Assembly: GCA_900550645.1 (NCBI GenBank)
Contig: URTA01000007.1
Coordinates: 1-64,000 of the forward strand
Direction: 5' to 3'
DNA length: 64,000 bases
From: an uncultured Porphyromonadaceae bacterium
GTDB lineage: Bacteria; Bacteroidota; Bacteroidia; Bacteroidales; Muribaculaceae
The position numbers and the translations under genes are program-made. This document shows positions 1 through 8,442 of the stretch, piece after piece (within the stretch, counting starts at the first letter, position 1; every line of letters begins with the position of its first letter). A model generated the notes under the pieces. It saw only the letters and a list, made by a program, of their open reading frames with translations. It was not told the DNA's origin and searched no databases.

Positions 1-1198
1 GCCGGGCAGCGACTTCGCGGACAGCCTCAAATATCTTGCGGTCGGCATCGCCGACCGACAGGCCGCGGCGCGACATCACCCTCTCGGCGATGTCGAAGAA
101 CTTGCGCATCGGCACCTCGGAGAAGCCAGCTGCCGGCGACCCCTCGGAGAAACTGGGTATGAACGTGCGCGGGAAACCGGCTCCGTGCAGGTTGACTGCA
201 ACGCCCATGACCGTCGCAGTGTTGAGCATGCAGTTTATGCCAATCTTGGAATGGTCGCCCATAATCAGGCCGCAGAACTGCAGGTCGGTGCGCATGAACG
301 AGTGCGAGGCATAGTTCCAGATGCGTATCTTGGAATAGTCGTTCTTGAGGTTTGAAGCGTTCACGCCCGCGCCGATGTTGCACCACTCCCCTATCACGGC
401 ATTGCCGAGGAAACCGTCATGCGATTTGTTGGAGTATCCGAACATGACTAAGTTGTTGACCTCGCCGCCGACCTTGCAGAACGGGCCAATGGTGGTATTG
501 CCGTATACTTTCGCGCCCATGTTGACATGGGCATTGCTGCACACCGCCAGCGGTCCGCGCAGGCACGCGCCTTCCATCACTTCGGCATCGCGTCCTATGT
601 AGACCGGACCTTTGGTCAGGTTGATTGTCGCACCCTGGATGTCCGCTCCCTCCTCTATGAAGAGCAGCGGCATGCCTTCATCGTCAGTCATCTTGCCGAT
701 TACGGTATTGCTTTGGGGCAGCGGCATGGACTCGCGGCCGGCAGTGATGCAGCGGAAGTCATCAGTGATGCAGCCACCGTTGAGGCGAAAAATGTCAAAC
801 ACATAGCGGACAGCGACGATGTCGCCCTTATATATAATAGGTGTAAAGTTTCGGGAATCGAGACCGGCGGCAGTGCCTCGGAACGCGACCACTGAACCGC
901 CATCGGCAACAAGCCCCTCCCCGGAAGCGAGTTTCCCCACCGCACCGACGAGCGCAGCGTCAGGAATTACGTTGCCGGCAATGAACAGATGCTCGCCGTC
1001 AGGGAGCGGCTCTGGGGCGAATTTCGGACGCAGGTAATCGACAGGAGCGTGCAACACGCGAGCTGCGCCGGTTGCCGCCTTCCATTTTTCGGCGATTGTA
1101 GTAATCCCGACGCGAAAATCCGCCACAGGCCGCGTGAACGAGAGCGGCAGGAGGTTGTCATGACACTCCGGCGTGTCAAACAATATAATGTCATTCAT
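1..1198 (-). CDS. GlmU-like sugar nucleotidyltransferase/acetyltransferase (partial, 3' end missing)
   Basis: The reading frame is open from the ATG at 1198 to the left edge (about 399 codons), so the C-terminus is outside the window. The N-terminus (MNDIILFDTPECHDNLLPLS, then FTRPVADFRVGI) and the later hexapeptide-rich part (VYIGRDAEVMEGACLRG, GYSNKSHDGFLGNAVIGEWC, GAGVNASNLKNDYSKIRIW) match the Bacteroidetes alternative GlmU family. These proteins are thought to acetylate glucosamine-1-phosphate and uridylylate it to UDP-GlcNAc for peptidoglycan and LPS. The classical GlmU pyrophosphorylase glycine-rich start is absent, as usual for this variant. A promoter-like box lies at 1319-1326. The exact substrate is inferred from family membership only. 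Confidence 0.85.
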   Translation of the reverse strand, partial: MNDIILFDTPECHDNLLPLSFTRPVADFRVGITTIAEKWKAATGAARVLHAPVDYLRPKFAPEPLPDGEHLFIAGNVIPDAALVGAVGKLASGEGLVADGGSVVAFRGTAAGLDSRNFTPIIYKGDIVAVRYVFDIFRLNGGCITDDFRCITAGRESMPLPQSNTVIGKMTDDEGMPLLFIEEGADIQGATINLTKGPVYIGRDAEVMEGACLRGPLAVCSNAHVNMGAKVYGNTTIGPFCKVGGEVNNLVMFGYSNKSHDGFLGNAVIGEWCNIGAGVNASNLKNDYSKIRIWNYASHSFMRTDLQFCGLIMGDHSKIGINCMLNTATVMGVAVNLHGAGFPRTFIPSFSEGSPAAGFSEVPMRKFFDIAERVMSRRGLSVGDADRKIFEAVREVAAR

Positions 1199-1318
1199 GG
1201 TCTATACATTAATGTATTGGTGGCAGCGCACCGGCAGGCGGCACACCGGCATCCGAAACAGTATCTTGCTACTCACCGGCCGAAGCAGACGGGACTGCTC
1301 ACAAACCGATAATCTGTG

Positions 1319-1326
1319 CAAAGTTA
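1319..1326 (-). promoter_or_regulatory. Bacteroidetes -7 box (TAACTTTG) for the GlmU-like gene
   Basis: On the minus strand the sequence reads TAACTTTG followed by CACAG, a match to TAnnTTTG. It lies about 120 bases upstream of the start at 1198. The upstream -33 element is not at ideal spacing. Confidence 0.5.
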
Positions 1327-1717
1327 ATAGTAAAATCAGCACAATCAGACACGGGAGAGCATCCTTAACACGCATTAACCAGCAATCAATCAATTAGGAA
1401 TGGGGAATGAGGAGTGAAAGGCAAGGCAGGCGCAATTGACGAGAAGCCAGCATACGAACCAACACGAGCAAGGGAGGGGGCGGCGCAGATAGACGGCGGA
1501 TGAAGCGTGTGATGAGCCTGGAAAATTTTCTTCCGAGCCAGCAGGAAACCCATTCCGGCGAGGGATGTTGCATACACGGGAAAGTTGACCGGTGCGGTAT
1601 CGAAGATGATACGGGTTGATATAAAACAAAGACAGGACGATGTTTCACAACTTCCTCCTGCCCTGTGATTTTTCAGACCTGATAACTTTCACAAGCTCAC
1701 TAAATCCTGCTAAACCA

Positions 1718-1795
1718 CTAACTTACAAATTTTATATCACTATTACTTAAAACTTTTCGGCTTGCATTTTGACGGTTTGAGATTATCAATCTCAT
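1718..1795 (-). CDS. Possible 25-residue leader peptide or gene remnant
   Basis: An ATG at 1795 follows a consensus promoter (1816-1845) by about 20 bases, with AGGA upstream in GTATTTAGGAACGAATATG. It opens a frame reading MRLIISNRQNASRKVLSNSD then IKFVS before TAG. The first codons overlap a short inverted repeat (TGAGATT, three bases, AATCTCA). It may be a leader peptide, a decayed gene start, or chance. No function is proposed. Confidence 0.25.
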   Translation of the reverse strand: MRLIISNRQNASRKVLSNSDIKFVS

Positions 1796-1815
1796 ATTCG
1801 TTCCTAAATACGGTG

Positions 1816-1845
1816 CAAAGTTAGTCACTTTTCGCGAGATGTCAA
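1816..1845 (-). promoter_or_regulatory. Strong Bacteroidetes-type promoter with no clear gene downstream
   Basis: On the minus strand TTG (1845-1843) is followed by exactly 19 bases and then TAACTTTG (1823-1816). This fits the -33/-7 consensus well. It points left into a region without a recognised protein gene, so it may drive a small RNA, a leader peptide, or a distant transcript towards the GlmU-like gene. Confidence 0.55.
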
Positions 1846-1950
1846 GAGCCAAACACGTTAAATAGCCTTAATTCAACAAATTCTCTATTGAAATCGCCGA
1901 TTTTGCGGCTAAATTCTTGTGTAGATTGTACACTTGTTCTGCACCGCCAA

Positions 1951-2041
1951 CTGCCGGGAAAAGGTTTCCAGAGTCCAGCCAATGCCCAGCCAATAAATTG
2001 GATATCTGACCATTACAACTGCTCACACGATTTCCCGGCAG
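1951..2041. repeat. Perfect 11-bp inverted repeat downstream of ftcD
   Basis: CTGCCGGGAAA at 1951-1961 is the exact reverse complement of TTTCCCGGCAG at 2031-2041, with a 69-base spacer. It starts 15 bases after the ftcD stop. It could be a long-loop terminator or the ends of a small relic element. No flanking target duplication was seen. Confidence 0.4.
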
Positions 2042-2055
2042 AAACAACGTCATTT

Positions 2056-3747
2056 TCAGATCTTGGAATTGACTACTTCAAGTATCTGAGCCTCCAGTTC
2101 AGCGGCTTTTGCCTCGATTTTCGCGCCTTCGGCGATTAGCTGCTCGGCTTTTGCACGGTCAGCAAGGCCGGCGGCGTTGATCTTGACGTTGAGGAACGCG
2201 CCGCGGACGGCAGCACGGGCAGCGAGCGTGCCCACGCCAGCATCGGTGACGGAAGCGGGGTTGCCCTTTTCAGCCATTGCTGAAAGCACCTCGAATGTCT
2301 GGAAGGCCGTCTTCATGGTCTGGAGAGGCACTTCGGTTGCGTAGAGAGTGGCAGCCTCCATAGCCTCCTTGCGAGCGGCCTTCTCTGCATCGGTTTTCTT
2401 CGGCATGCCGATAGCGTCCATGATGCGGTTGAAGGCGGCAGTGTCCTCGTCAACGAGGTGCAGCAGGCTCTCCATGAGTTCCTGGCCGCGCTCTGCTACT
2501 TCGGAATATTCGTCCCAGCGGTCGTCGTAAGAGGCTTTGTGGGCAGTTAGGTTAGCCACCATCGTTCCGAGAGCGGCAGCGAGCGCACCCATGTATGCGG
2601 ATATAGAGCCGCCGCCAGGGGCAGGAGATTCGCTGGCAGTCTCTTCGGCAAGGCCGCGAGCGGTCAGGTCGATGAGCTTCTTGCAGTCGTTGTCCTGGAT
2701 GAGGTATTCGATTACCTTCTCGTTGGGGTCGAAAGGCTTGAGTTCGTCGAGTCCCATTGACTTGACAGCGATTCGGATGATTTCGCGGTCAGGGATGCCT
2801 ACGGAGCGGTGCTGTTTGCGAAGGAAATACTTGCCGGCATCGATGAGAGTGCGCTTGGGCACGAGGCCGACGATTTCAGTGCCTGTGACACGCACGCCGC
2901 GGTCGTTGGCCTTGCGGCATACTTCGTCAAATGCGATGTGCAGCGGGGTTGTTGCGATGTCGGTGATGTTCATGGACACCTGGGCAATGCCGTATTCATC
3001 TATATACCAGCCGATGGCCTTGGTGCCCTTCAGCGTTCCGGGCACCATTACGGTGTTGCCCTGCGCGTCCTTGATAGGCTTGCCAGTGATTTTGCCGCCC
3101 TCGCGCATGGGACGGCCCTTTTCGCGCACATCGAAAGCGATAGCGTTGGCGCGGCGTGTCGAGGTGGTATTGAGGTTATAGTTGACAGCAATCAGGAAGT
3201 CGCGTGCGCCGATAGTCGTTGCGCCGGTGCGAGCCACGCCCTCGTCGAAGGGGCGGTTGCCGAAGTCCGGGCCCTTCTCGCCGCCCATCTTGTCAGCGAG
3301 AGCCTCGTATTCGCCAGCGCGGCAAACGGCGAGATTGCGGCGTTCCGGGGTGAATGCTGCAGCCTCGTAGCAGTATGTGGGGACATTGAGTTCGGCTGCT
3401 ACACGCTCTGCGAGCTTGCGAGCCATTTCGGCACACTCCTCGAGTGTTACGCCGGCAACGGGTATGAGAGGACACACGTCTGTTGCGCCCATACGCGGGT
3501 GCGCACCGTGGTGTGTACGCATGTCTATGATTTCGGCAGCACGCTTGATGCCCTGGTATGCAGCCTCAACGACAGCTTCAGGCTCGCCGACAAAAGTTAC
3601 GACGGTGCGGTTTGTCGCCTCGCCCGGGTCGACATCGAGGAGCTTGATGCCCTTTACCGCGCAGATGGCGTCTGTTATCTGTTTGATTTTCGCCTGGTCG
3701 CGTCCTTCGGAGAAGTTGGGGACACATTCTATAATACGGGTTTTCAT
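2056..3747 (-). CDS. ftcD: Bifunctional glutamate formimidoyltransferase / formimidoyl-THF cyclodeaminase
   Basis: This cytosolic enzyme (563 residues) moves the formimino group from formiminoglutamate (a histidine breakdown product) to tetrahydrofolate and then deaminates and cyclises it to 5,10-methenyl-THF. The N-terminal two thirds start MKTRIIECVPNFSEGRDQ and contain GAHPRMGATDVCPLIPV, diagnostic of the transferase. The last about 200 residues carry ESPAPGGGSISAYMGALAAA, the cyclodeaminase signature. The start at 3747 was chosen over an upstream ATG at 3795 because the family begins at MKTRIIECVPN. Many Bacteroides have two separate proteins; here they are fused. No other hut genes are in the window. 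Confidence 0.95.
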   Translation of the reverse strand: MKTRIIECVPNFSEGRDQAKIKQITDAICAVKGIKLLDVDPGEATNRTVVTFVGEPEAVVEAAYQGIKRAAEIIDMRTHHGAHPRMGATDVCPLIPVAGVTLEECAEMARKLAERVAAELNVPTYCYEAAAFTPERRNLAVCRAGEYEALADKMGGEKGPDFGNRPFDEGVARTGATTIGARDFLIAVNYNLNTTSTRRANAIAFDVREKGRPMREGGKITGKPIKDAQGNTVMVPGTLKGTKAIGWYIDEYGIAQVSMNITDIATTPLHIAFDEVCRKANDRGVRVTGTEIVGLVPKRTLIDAGKYFLRKQHRSVGIPDREIIRIAVKSMGLDELKPFDPNEKVIEYLIQDNDCKKLIDLTARGLAEETASESPAPGGGSISAYMGALAAALGTMVANLTAHKASYDDRWDEYSEVAERGQELMESLLHLVDEDTAAFNRIMDAIGMPKKTDAEKAARKEAMEAATLYATEVPLQTMKTAFQTFEVLSAMAEKGNPASVTDAGVGTLAARAAVRGAFLNVKINAAGLADRAKAEQLIAEGAKIEAKAAELEAQILEVVNSKI

Positions 3748-3888
3748 TGATATAGATTGTTGGATGATATTTCTTTTGCCTACAAAATTAGGCAATATTT
3801 CCGAGACCGCCGCTAAACATAAATCAAAAACACGGTAGGGGCAAACGCAAAAGGGGATTGAGAGAGGGGCAGATACGGGATTTTTTTG

Positions 3889-3896
3889 TAATTTTA
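3889..3896 (+). promoter_or_regulatory. Promoter-like box upstream of the PepP-like gene
   Basis: TAATTTTA at 3889-3896 resembles TAnnTTTG with one mismatch in the last base. It lies 40 bases before the start at 3936 and follows a T-rich stretch, as at other promoters in this window. Confidence 0.35.
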
Positions 3897-3935
3897 CGGC
3901 GGAAAAGGAACAGACAAAACGTCAGAACGAATAAT

Positions 3936-5729
3936 ATGAAGACAAATTTCGAGTATCTCACGCTGCTGCGCGAGACTATGGCCGAGCACGGGATAGACGC
4001 CGTGGTAATAAGCGGCACCGACCCTCACCAGAGCGAGAACCCGCCCAAGCACTGGCGCGGCAGGGAATGGCTGACAGGATTTTTCTCGGAGAACGGCACC
4101 AACGGCACCGCCGTCGTGACGCAGGACGAGGCATATTGCTGGACAGACTCACGTTATTTCATTCAGGCGACCGAGCAGCTGCGCGGCACCGGGTTTGAGA
4201 TGATGAAAGAGGATGGTCCGGAAGCCGTAGACCTGGTGGAGTGGCTTGCCGACAATCTGGACGAGGGAGCGACTGTCGGCATCGACGGCATGACATTCTC
4301 CGTAACCCTGGCAGAGCGCATGCAGAAAGAACTGGAGAAGAACGGCATCAAGCTGAACGACAATTTCCCGCAGTTTGACTACATCTACCCGGAACGCCCG
4401 GAACGCCCGAAGAACAAGCTGTTCGTGCATGACGAGAAAATCGTGGGCGAAAGCGTAGACTCCAAGATGAACCGCATCATGGACGCTGTACGTGCGGAGA
4501 ATGCAGACGCGGTCATGCTCTCATCGCTTGACGACATAGCGTGGGCGACCAATGTGCGCACTGCCGGCGACATCGCCTTCTCCCCTATTTTCGTCTCATA
4601 CCTATATATAGACGGCAACAACCGCATACTGTTTGTTGACGAGGACAAGCTGACAGACGACGTTTCCGCCCACCTGGCGAAATACAATGTAAAGACTCTT
4701 CCTTACGATGACGTGACCAAATATGTAGCAGCTCTCCCGAGCGAGACGCGCCTGCTCATCGACCCGGACAAGACCTCTCGCGGTCTGTATTCGCACATCA
4801 GCTGCAAGACGGTGTTCGGCGGCGCAGGAGTGGCACGCCTAAAGAGCATCAAGAACGCGACCATGCTCGCCAACCTGGAGACGGCGATGGAGAAGGACGG
4901 CATCGCGCTGACACGCTTCTTCATGACGGTGGAGCGCGAATACCCGACAGGCAAGCTGACCGAGGTCGGGCTTGGCAAGCTGCTTCGCAGCCTGCGCCTG
5001 AGCGACAAGTCGTGTGTAGACGAGAGTTTCGCCCCCATCATCGGCTGGAAGGGACACGGCGCAATAGTCCACTACGAGGCAACAGAGGAAAGCGACGCTA
5101 CTGTTGAGGGCGACGGCCTGCTGCTGGTGGACTCGGGCGGCCAGTACATCTACGGCACCACCGACATCACCCGCACGATAGCTCTCGGCACGCCGACAAC
5201 GGAGGAAAAGCACGACTTCACGCTTGTCATGAAAGGCCACATCGCGCTGGCACGCGCCATCTTCCCCGAGGGGACACGCGGCTCGCAGCTCGATGTGCTT
5301 GCCCGCCAGTTCCTATGGGCTGAAGGGAAAGCATACTACCACGGCACCGGCCACGGCGTGGGCTTCTTCATCAACTGCCACGAGGGTCCGCAGAACATCC
5401 GCCTCAACGAGAACCCCGCGACACTGCAGCCGGGCATGATAACGAGCAATGAGCCGGGTCTCTATTACGAGGGACGCTACGGCATCCGTTGCGAGAACCT
5501 AATAGTGACAGAAAAGGCCATGACCACAGAGTTCGGCGACTTCTACAAGTTTGCCACCATGACCCTGTTCCCGTTTGACCTGCGCCTGTTTGACACGAGC
5601 ATCATGACCGACGAGGAAATCGAGTGGGTGAACAAATACCACGAGAAGGTGCGCAGCCGCCTGACACCGCTGCTGACCGCCGAGGAGGGCAAGTGGATCG
5701 AGGAGAAGACCCGTCCGCTGACCCGCTGA
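3936..5729 (+). CDS. M24 family metallopeptidase (Xaa-Pro aminopeptidase)
   Basis: A 597-residue cytosolic dinuclear-metal aminopeptidase that removes N-terminal residues preceding proline. It has the three-part layout of the large type: two creatinase N-terminal-like domains, then the pita-bread catalytic domain. Metal ligands are visible in LLLVDSGGQYIYGTTDITRT, in YYHGTGHGVGFFINCHEGPQ (the catalytic and ligand histidines) and in MITSNEPGLYYEGRYGIRCE. The ATG at 3936 was preferred because the family starts at this point (MKTNFEYLTLLRE); an upstream ATG would add 26 basic residues lying on the promoter. The gene is followed 33 bases later by the carbonic anhydrase, so they may share a transcript. 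Confidence 0.93.
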   Translation: MKTNFEYLTLLRETMAEHGIDAVVISGTDPHQSENPPKHWRGREWLTGFFSENGTNGTAVVTQDEAYCWTDSRYFIQATEQLRGTGFEMMKEDGPEAVDLVEWLADNLDEGATVGIDGMTFSVTLAERMQKELEKNGIKLNDNFPQFDYIYPERPERPKNKLFVHDEKIVGESVDSKMNRIMDAVRAENADAVMLSSLDDIAWATNVRTAGDIAFSPIFVSYLYIDGNNRILFVDEDKLTDDVSAHLAKYNVKTLPYDDVTKYVAALPSETRLLIDPDKTSRGLYSHISCKTVFGGAGVARLKSIKNATMLANLETAMEKDGIALTRFFMTVEREYPTGKLTEVGLGKLLRSLRLSDKSCVDESFAPIIGWKGHGAIVHYEATEESDATVEGDGLLLVDSGGQYIYGTTDITRTIALGTPTTEEKHDFTLVMKGHIALARAIFPEGTRGSQLDVLARQFLWAEGKAYYHGTGHGVGFFINCHEGPQNIRLNENPATLQPGMITSNEPGLYYEGRYGIRCENLIVTEKAMTTEFGDFYKFATMTLFPFDLRLFDTSIMTDEEIEWVNKYHEKVRSRLTPLLTAEEGKWIEEKTRPLTR

Positions 5730-5762
5730 AACACAACCAACAACAAGAAGAAACAACACAAA

Positions 5763-6281
5763 ATGGCACTTATAAAACCAGTACGGGGCTTCACCCCGGA
5801 AATCGGCAAGGACTGCTTCCTGGCCGACAACTGCACTATCGTTGGCGATGTCGTCATGGGCGACGAGTGCAGCGTATGGTTCGGCACGGTGTTGCGCGGC
5901 GACGTGAACTCGATACGCATCGGCAACCGTGTCAACATCCAGGACGGCAGCGTGCTGCACACGCTGTACCAGAAATCGACTATCGAAATCGGCGATGACG
6001 TGTCAATAGGCCACAATGTGGTCATCCACGGCGCAAAAATCCACAACTACGCGCTCATCGGCATGGGCGCGATAGTGATGGACGACGCGGAGGTGGGCGA
6101 AGGCGCACTCGTAGCAGCCGGGTCGGTGGTACTGAGCCGCACCAAGATAGGCGCACACGAGATGTGGGCCGGAGCGCCGGCGAAATTCGTCAAGATGGTA
6201 GAGCCGGAGAAAGCCAAGGAGATGAACGTCAAGATAGCGCACAACTACCTGATGTACTCCAAATGGTATGACGAAAAGTAA
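5763..6281 (+). CDS. Gamma-class carbonic anhydrase family protein
   Basis: A 172-residue left-handed beta-helix protein (YrdA/CaiE-like). Three histidines that would bind zinc are visible: His66 in DGSVLHT, and His84 and His89 in SIGHNVVIHGAKI. RGDVNSIRIGNRVNIQDG is the typical trimer-interface stretch. Family members hydrate CO2 or have undefined roles; activity cannot be judged from sequence. A strong hairpin follows at 6333-6362. Confidence 0.9.
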   Translation: MALIKPVRGFTPEIGKDCFLADNCTIVGDVVMGDECSVWFGTVLRGDVNSIRIGNRVNIQDGSVLHTLYQKSTIEIGDDVSIGHNVVIHGAKIHNYALIGMGAIVMDDAEVGEGALVAAGSVVLSRTKIGAHEMWAGAPAKFVKMVEPEKAKEMNVKIAHNYLMYSKWYDEK

Positions 6282-6332
6282 TTGACGGCAACGAGGGCAA
6301 GCAGCCCCAACAGCCGCCAACATAGGCAGATA

Positions 6333-6362
6333 CAGCCGCCGGGAACGCATTTCCGGCGGCTG
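6333..6362 (+). terminator. Hairpin terminator after the carbonic anhydrase gene
   Basis: CAGCCGCCGG at 6333 pairs with CCGGCGGCTG ending at 6362 with a loop of about ten bases; a T-run (AAATTTTTGGG) follows about 15 bases later. It separates this unit from the rpsU promoter. Confidence 0.55.
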
Positions 6363-6395
6363 CACCGCAAAGGCTCAAATTTTTGGGCAGATAAT

Positions 6396-6426
6396 TTTGC
6401 CAATCAAATTAGAATAACTAATTTTG
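6396..6426 (+). promoter_or_regulatory. rpsU promoter (TTTG, 19 bases, TAATTTTG)
   Basis: TTTG at 6396-6399 and TAATTTTG at 6419-6426 are separated by 19 bases, an excellent fit to the Bacteroidetes sigma-ABfr consensus. The start codon of the S21 gene follows about 70 bases later. Confidence 0.75.
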
Positions 6427-6498
6427 CACCGCAAAAGCAAGACCCTGTGTCTTGCCGCTGCGACAATACAAACAACTAAGCAACAAAAAAAGAACGAA

Positions 6499-6690
6499 AT
6501 GATAATTGTACAAGTAAAAGAAGGCGAGAACATCGAGAAAGCGCTGAAGAAGTTCAAACGTAAATTTGAAAGAACCGGAATCATCAAGGAACTCCGTCAC
6601 CGTCAGGCATTTGAGAAGCCGTCGGTAGCCAACCGCAAGAAGATGATGAAGGCTGTTTACGTGCAGCAGCTTCGTCAGGCTGAGCAGTAA
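6499..6690 (+). CDS. rpsU: 30S ribosomal protein S21
   Basis: A 63-residue basic protein of the small ribosomal subunit. The sequence MIIVQVKEGENIEKALKKFK, then RKFERTGIIKELRHRQAFEK and the basic C-terminus, is typical S21. The start at 6499 is set by homology; an upstream in-frame ATG lies on the promoter. As in other Bacteroidetes, S21 is followed by a Xer-type recombinase and then the hibernation factor. Confidence 0.97.
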   Translation: MIIVQVKEGENIEKALKKFKRKFERTGIIKELRHRQAFEKPSVANRKKMMKAVYVQQLRQAEQ

Positions 6691-6807
6691 TTGCCGGCAA
6701 CGGGATACAATTAAGCAATATACACGAGGGTGTAGGCAGTCGCAAGAGTGCTTACATCTTTGTTGTGCAATTACGGCAAGGCTGCAAGCACAGAGACCAC
6801 GTAATAT

Positions 6808-6831
6808 CTCAGAGAACTCGAGTTCTCTGAG
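6808..6831. repeat. Perfect 24-bp palindrome before the Xer recombinase gene
   Basis: CTCAGAGAACTC at 6808-6819 is followed directly by its reverse complement GAGTTCTCTGAG at 6820-6831, with no spacer. It ends 20 bases before the recombinase start. A loop-free palindrome suits a protein operator better than a transcription terminator, and no T-run follows. Confidence 0.7.
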
Positions 6832-6851
6832 TACTCCAAAATAGCAACAGT

Positions 6852-7877
6852 ATGACGGAAGAGGACAAGGACACACCTCAGCCCGGCGACAAACCGGACA
6901 GTGTGACGGAACAATACCTGTCACGCTATGAGGACATGCTGCGGCTCGAGCAGGGACGCAGCGACCTGACTGTATATGCCTACCTGCACGACGTGCGCGA
7001 ATACATCGCATACATTACCGGCAGCCGCCCGGCGACATTCGACCCGGGGAGCATTTCGACTTCCGACATACGTGTATGGCTGGCGTCGCTGAGCCGCAAG
7101 GGGCTGCAACGGCAGTCCGTAAAACGCAAGCTGCAGAGTCTGCGGTCCTTTTTCGTGTTCCTGCTGCGCAGCGGCGACATCGCTGCCGACCCGACCGGGC
7201 CGGTGGAACTGCCGGTAAGGAAGAAGCCGCTGCCGAAATATGTGCCGGAGCGCGAAATGGAGCAGGTGATCGAGACAGACGAGCAGTCGCCGGACGCTGA
7301 CAGCTTTGAGGGTATGCGCGACCGCATGATCATCTCGCTGCTTTACACCACAGGGATGCGCCGCGCAGAGATACTGTCGCTGACAGACAGCGACTTCCGC
7401 ATGGCTCGCGGCGAACTACGGATAGTGGGCAAGGGCAACAAGGAACGTATCGTGCCGCTCGCGCCAGAGATGATGCTCGAAGTAAAAGAGTATATGCGGC
7501 TGCGCGACGAGCGTTTCCCGGCACGGCCAGGCAGCCGCTTCCTGACAGGCAACCGGGGCAAGGACATGAGCGCGGCGGCGTTGGCAACAATAGTGCGCTC
7601 GCAGCTTGCCGGCACATCGTCGGAGCAGCGCACGCCGCACGTGCTGCGCCACACCTTCGCCACAGCGATGCTCAACGGCGGCGCAGACATCAACACGGTC
7701 AAGGAGTTCCTGGGACACGCCTCGATAGCGACAACGCAGATTTACACTCACGTCTCGTTTGCCGACCTGCAGCGCGACTACAACAAGGCACACCCCCGCG
7801 CCCATAACCAAAAGACAGGCAAAACGCCCATAACCGACCGCCCCAAAAGCGACCCGGAGCAGTCTAACAAAAAATAA
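6852..7877 (+). CDS. Tyrosine recombinase, XerC/XerD family
   Basis: A 341-residue site-specific recombinase, expected to act with a partner at the chromosome dimer-resolution site. It has an N-terminal SAM-like DNA-binding domain (about residues 20-115) and a catalytic domain. Catalytic residues are visible: Arg in LLYTTGMRRAEILSL, Lys in IVGKGNKERIVPL, His-x-x-Arg in HVLRHTFATAML, His in LGHASIATTQ and the nucleophile in IYTHVS. A Lys/Pro-rich tail of about 35 residues extends past the usual end. Its position between rpsU and hpf is the conserved Bacteroidetes order, arguing for a housekeeping recombinase rather than an integrase. Confidence 0.9.
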   Translation: MTEEDKDTPQPGDKPDSVTEQYLSRYEDMLRLEQGRSDLTVYAYLHDVREYIAYITGSRPATFDPGSISTSDIRVWLASLSRKGLQRQSVKRKLQSLRSFFVFLLRSGDIAADPTGPVELPVRKKPLPKYVPEREMEQVIETDEQSPDADSFEGMRDRMIISLLYTTGMRRAEILSLTDSDFRMARGELRIVGKGNKERIVPLAPEMMLEVKEYMRLRDERFPARPGSRFLTGNRGKDMSAAALATIVRSQLAGTSSEQRTPHVLRHTFATAMLNGGADINTVKEFLGHASIATTQIYTHVSFADLQRDYNKAHPRAHNQKTGKTPITDRPKSDPEQSNKK

Positions 7878-7913
7878 GATGCCCGGGATAATAACTTTCC
7901 CGGAGAAATTGTT

Positions 7914-7921
7914 TATCTTTG
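7914..7921 (+). promoter_or_regulatory. -7 box (TATCTTTG) upstream of hpf
   Basis: TATCTTTG at 7914-7921 matches TAnnTTTG. It lies just after a small hairpin (CCGGGA/TCCCGG, 7883-7903) that may end the recombinase transcript. The leader to hpf would be about 220 bases, unusually long. Confidence 0.5.
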
Positions 7922-8148
7922 CAAAGAGAAGGACCAAACCGTACACGCCGCCAACGGCGGATGCGGAAATGTCCCGACAGAGAGAACAATGCAGCACGCC
8001 GGACGTACAGTCGCGAGACGACCTCGAGAGTTCCGCCAAGCCGCAAAAAATGAACGTTTAACCGATACGGAGCTGATGAGGATATAAGGAGGTTGCCCCA
8101 AGGCTACGACTTATATTTTCCACCGGTATCAAAAAAAGGAGACTGATT

Positions 8149-8442
8149 ATGGAAGTGAACATCAAAGCCATCCATTTCGACATCACAGACAAGCTGGTAG
8201 CATTTGTGAACAAGAAAATCGACCGTCTGACCCGTCGTTTCGAGAATGTCACGGGCGTGGACGTAAACCTTCGACTCATAAAGCCCGAGACATCGATGAA
8301 CAAGGAAGCCGGCATCCGCCTGGCTGTGCCCGGCAGCGACGACCTGTTCGCCTCAAAGGCCGCAGACACATTCGAGGAAGCGGTAGACCTGAGCATCGAG
8401 GCTCTGGAGCGTCAGCTGGAACGCATCAAGGGCAAGAAATGA
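8149..8442 (+). CDS. hpf: Ribosome hibernation-promoting factor (HPF/RaiA, short form)
   Basis: A 97-residue protein that binds the ribosomal decoding region and silences ribosomes in stationary phase. The fold order beta-alpha-beta-beta-beta-alpha is readable from MEVNIKAIHFDITDKLVAFV to EEAVDLSIEALERQLERIKG. It lacks the long-form C-terminal dimerisation domain. AAGGAG occurs upstream near 8136. It overlaps the next gene by four bases (ATGA at 8439), so hibernation factor and sugar ketoisomerase are probably co-transcribed. Confidence 0.93.
   Translation: MEVNIKAIHFDITDKLVAFVNKKIDRLTRRFENVTGVDVNLRLIKPETSMNKEAGIRLAVPGSDDLFASKAADTFEEAVDLSIEALERQLERIKGKK

Larger units (their letters stand above)
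1199..2055. other. Long intergenic region without a convincing protein gene
   Basis: These about 850 bases separate the GlmU-like gene from ftcD, both on the minus strand. Open frames here are short, overlap one another and resemble no family I know. The region holds a well-formed minus-strand promoter (1816-1845), a 25-codon frame just after it (1718-1795), a hairpin near 1630-1672, and a perfect 11-base inverted repeat (1951-1961 with 2031-2041). No tRNA or rRNA was recognised. The A+T content is higher than in the flanking genes. Confidence 0.6.

Noticed and set aside
2809..3750. 313-codon plus-strand frame inside ftcD
   Set aside because: Antisense to well-conserved FtcD sequence; composition is low-complexity Ala/Val/His/Cys as in mirror frames.
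6852..7877. Xer-type recombinase as an integrase of a mobile element
   Set aside because: Flanked by rpsU and hpf in the order usual for Bacteroidetes chromosomes, with no att-like repeats or cargo genes.
7879..8061. 60-codon frame between the Xer and hpf genes
   Set aside because: It starts in a hairpin and spans the hpf promoter box; no family and no ribosome site. More likely untranslated leader.
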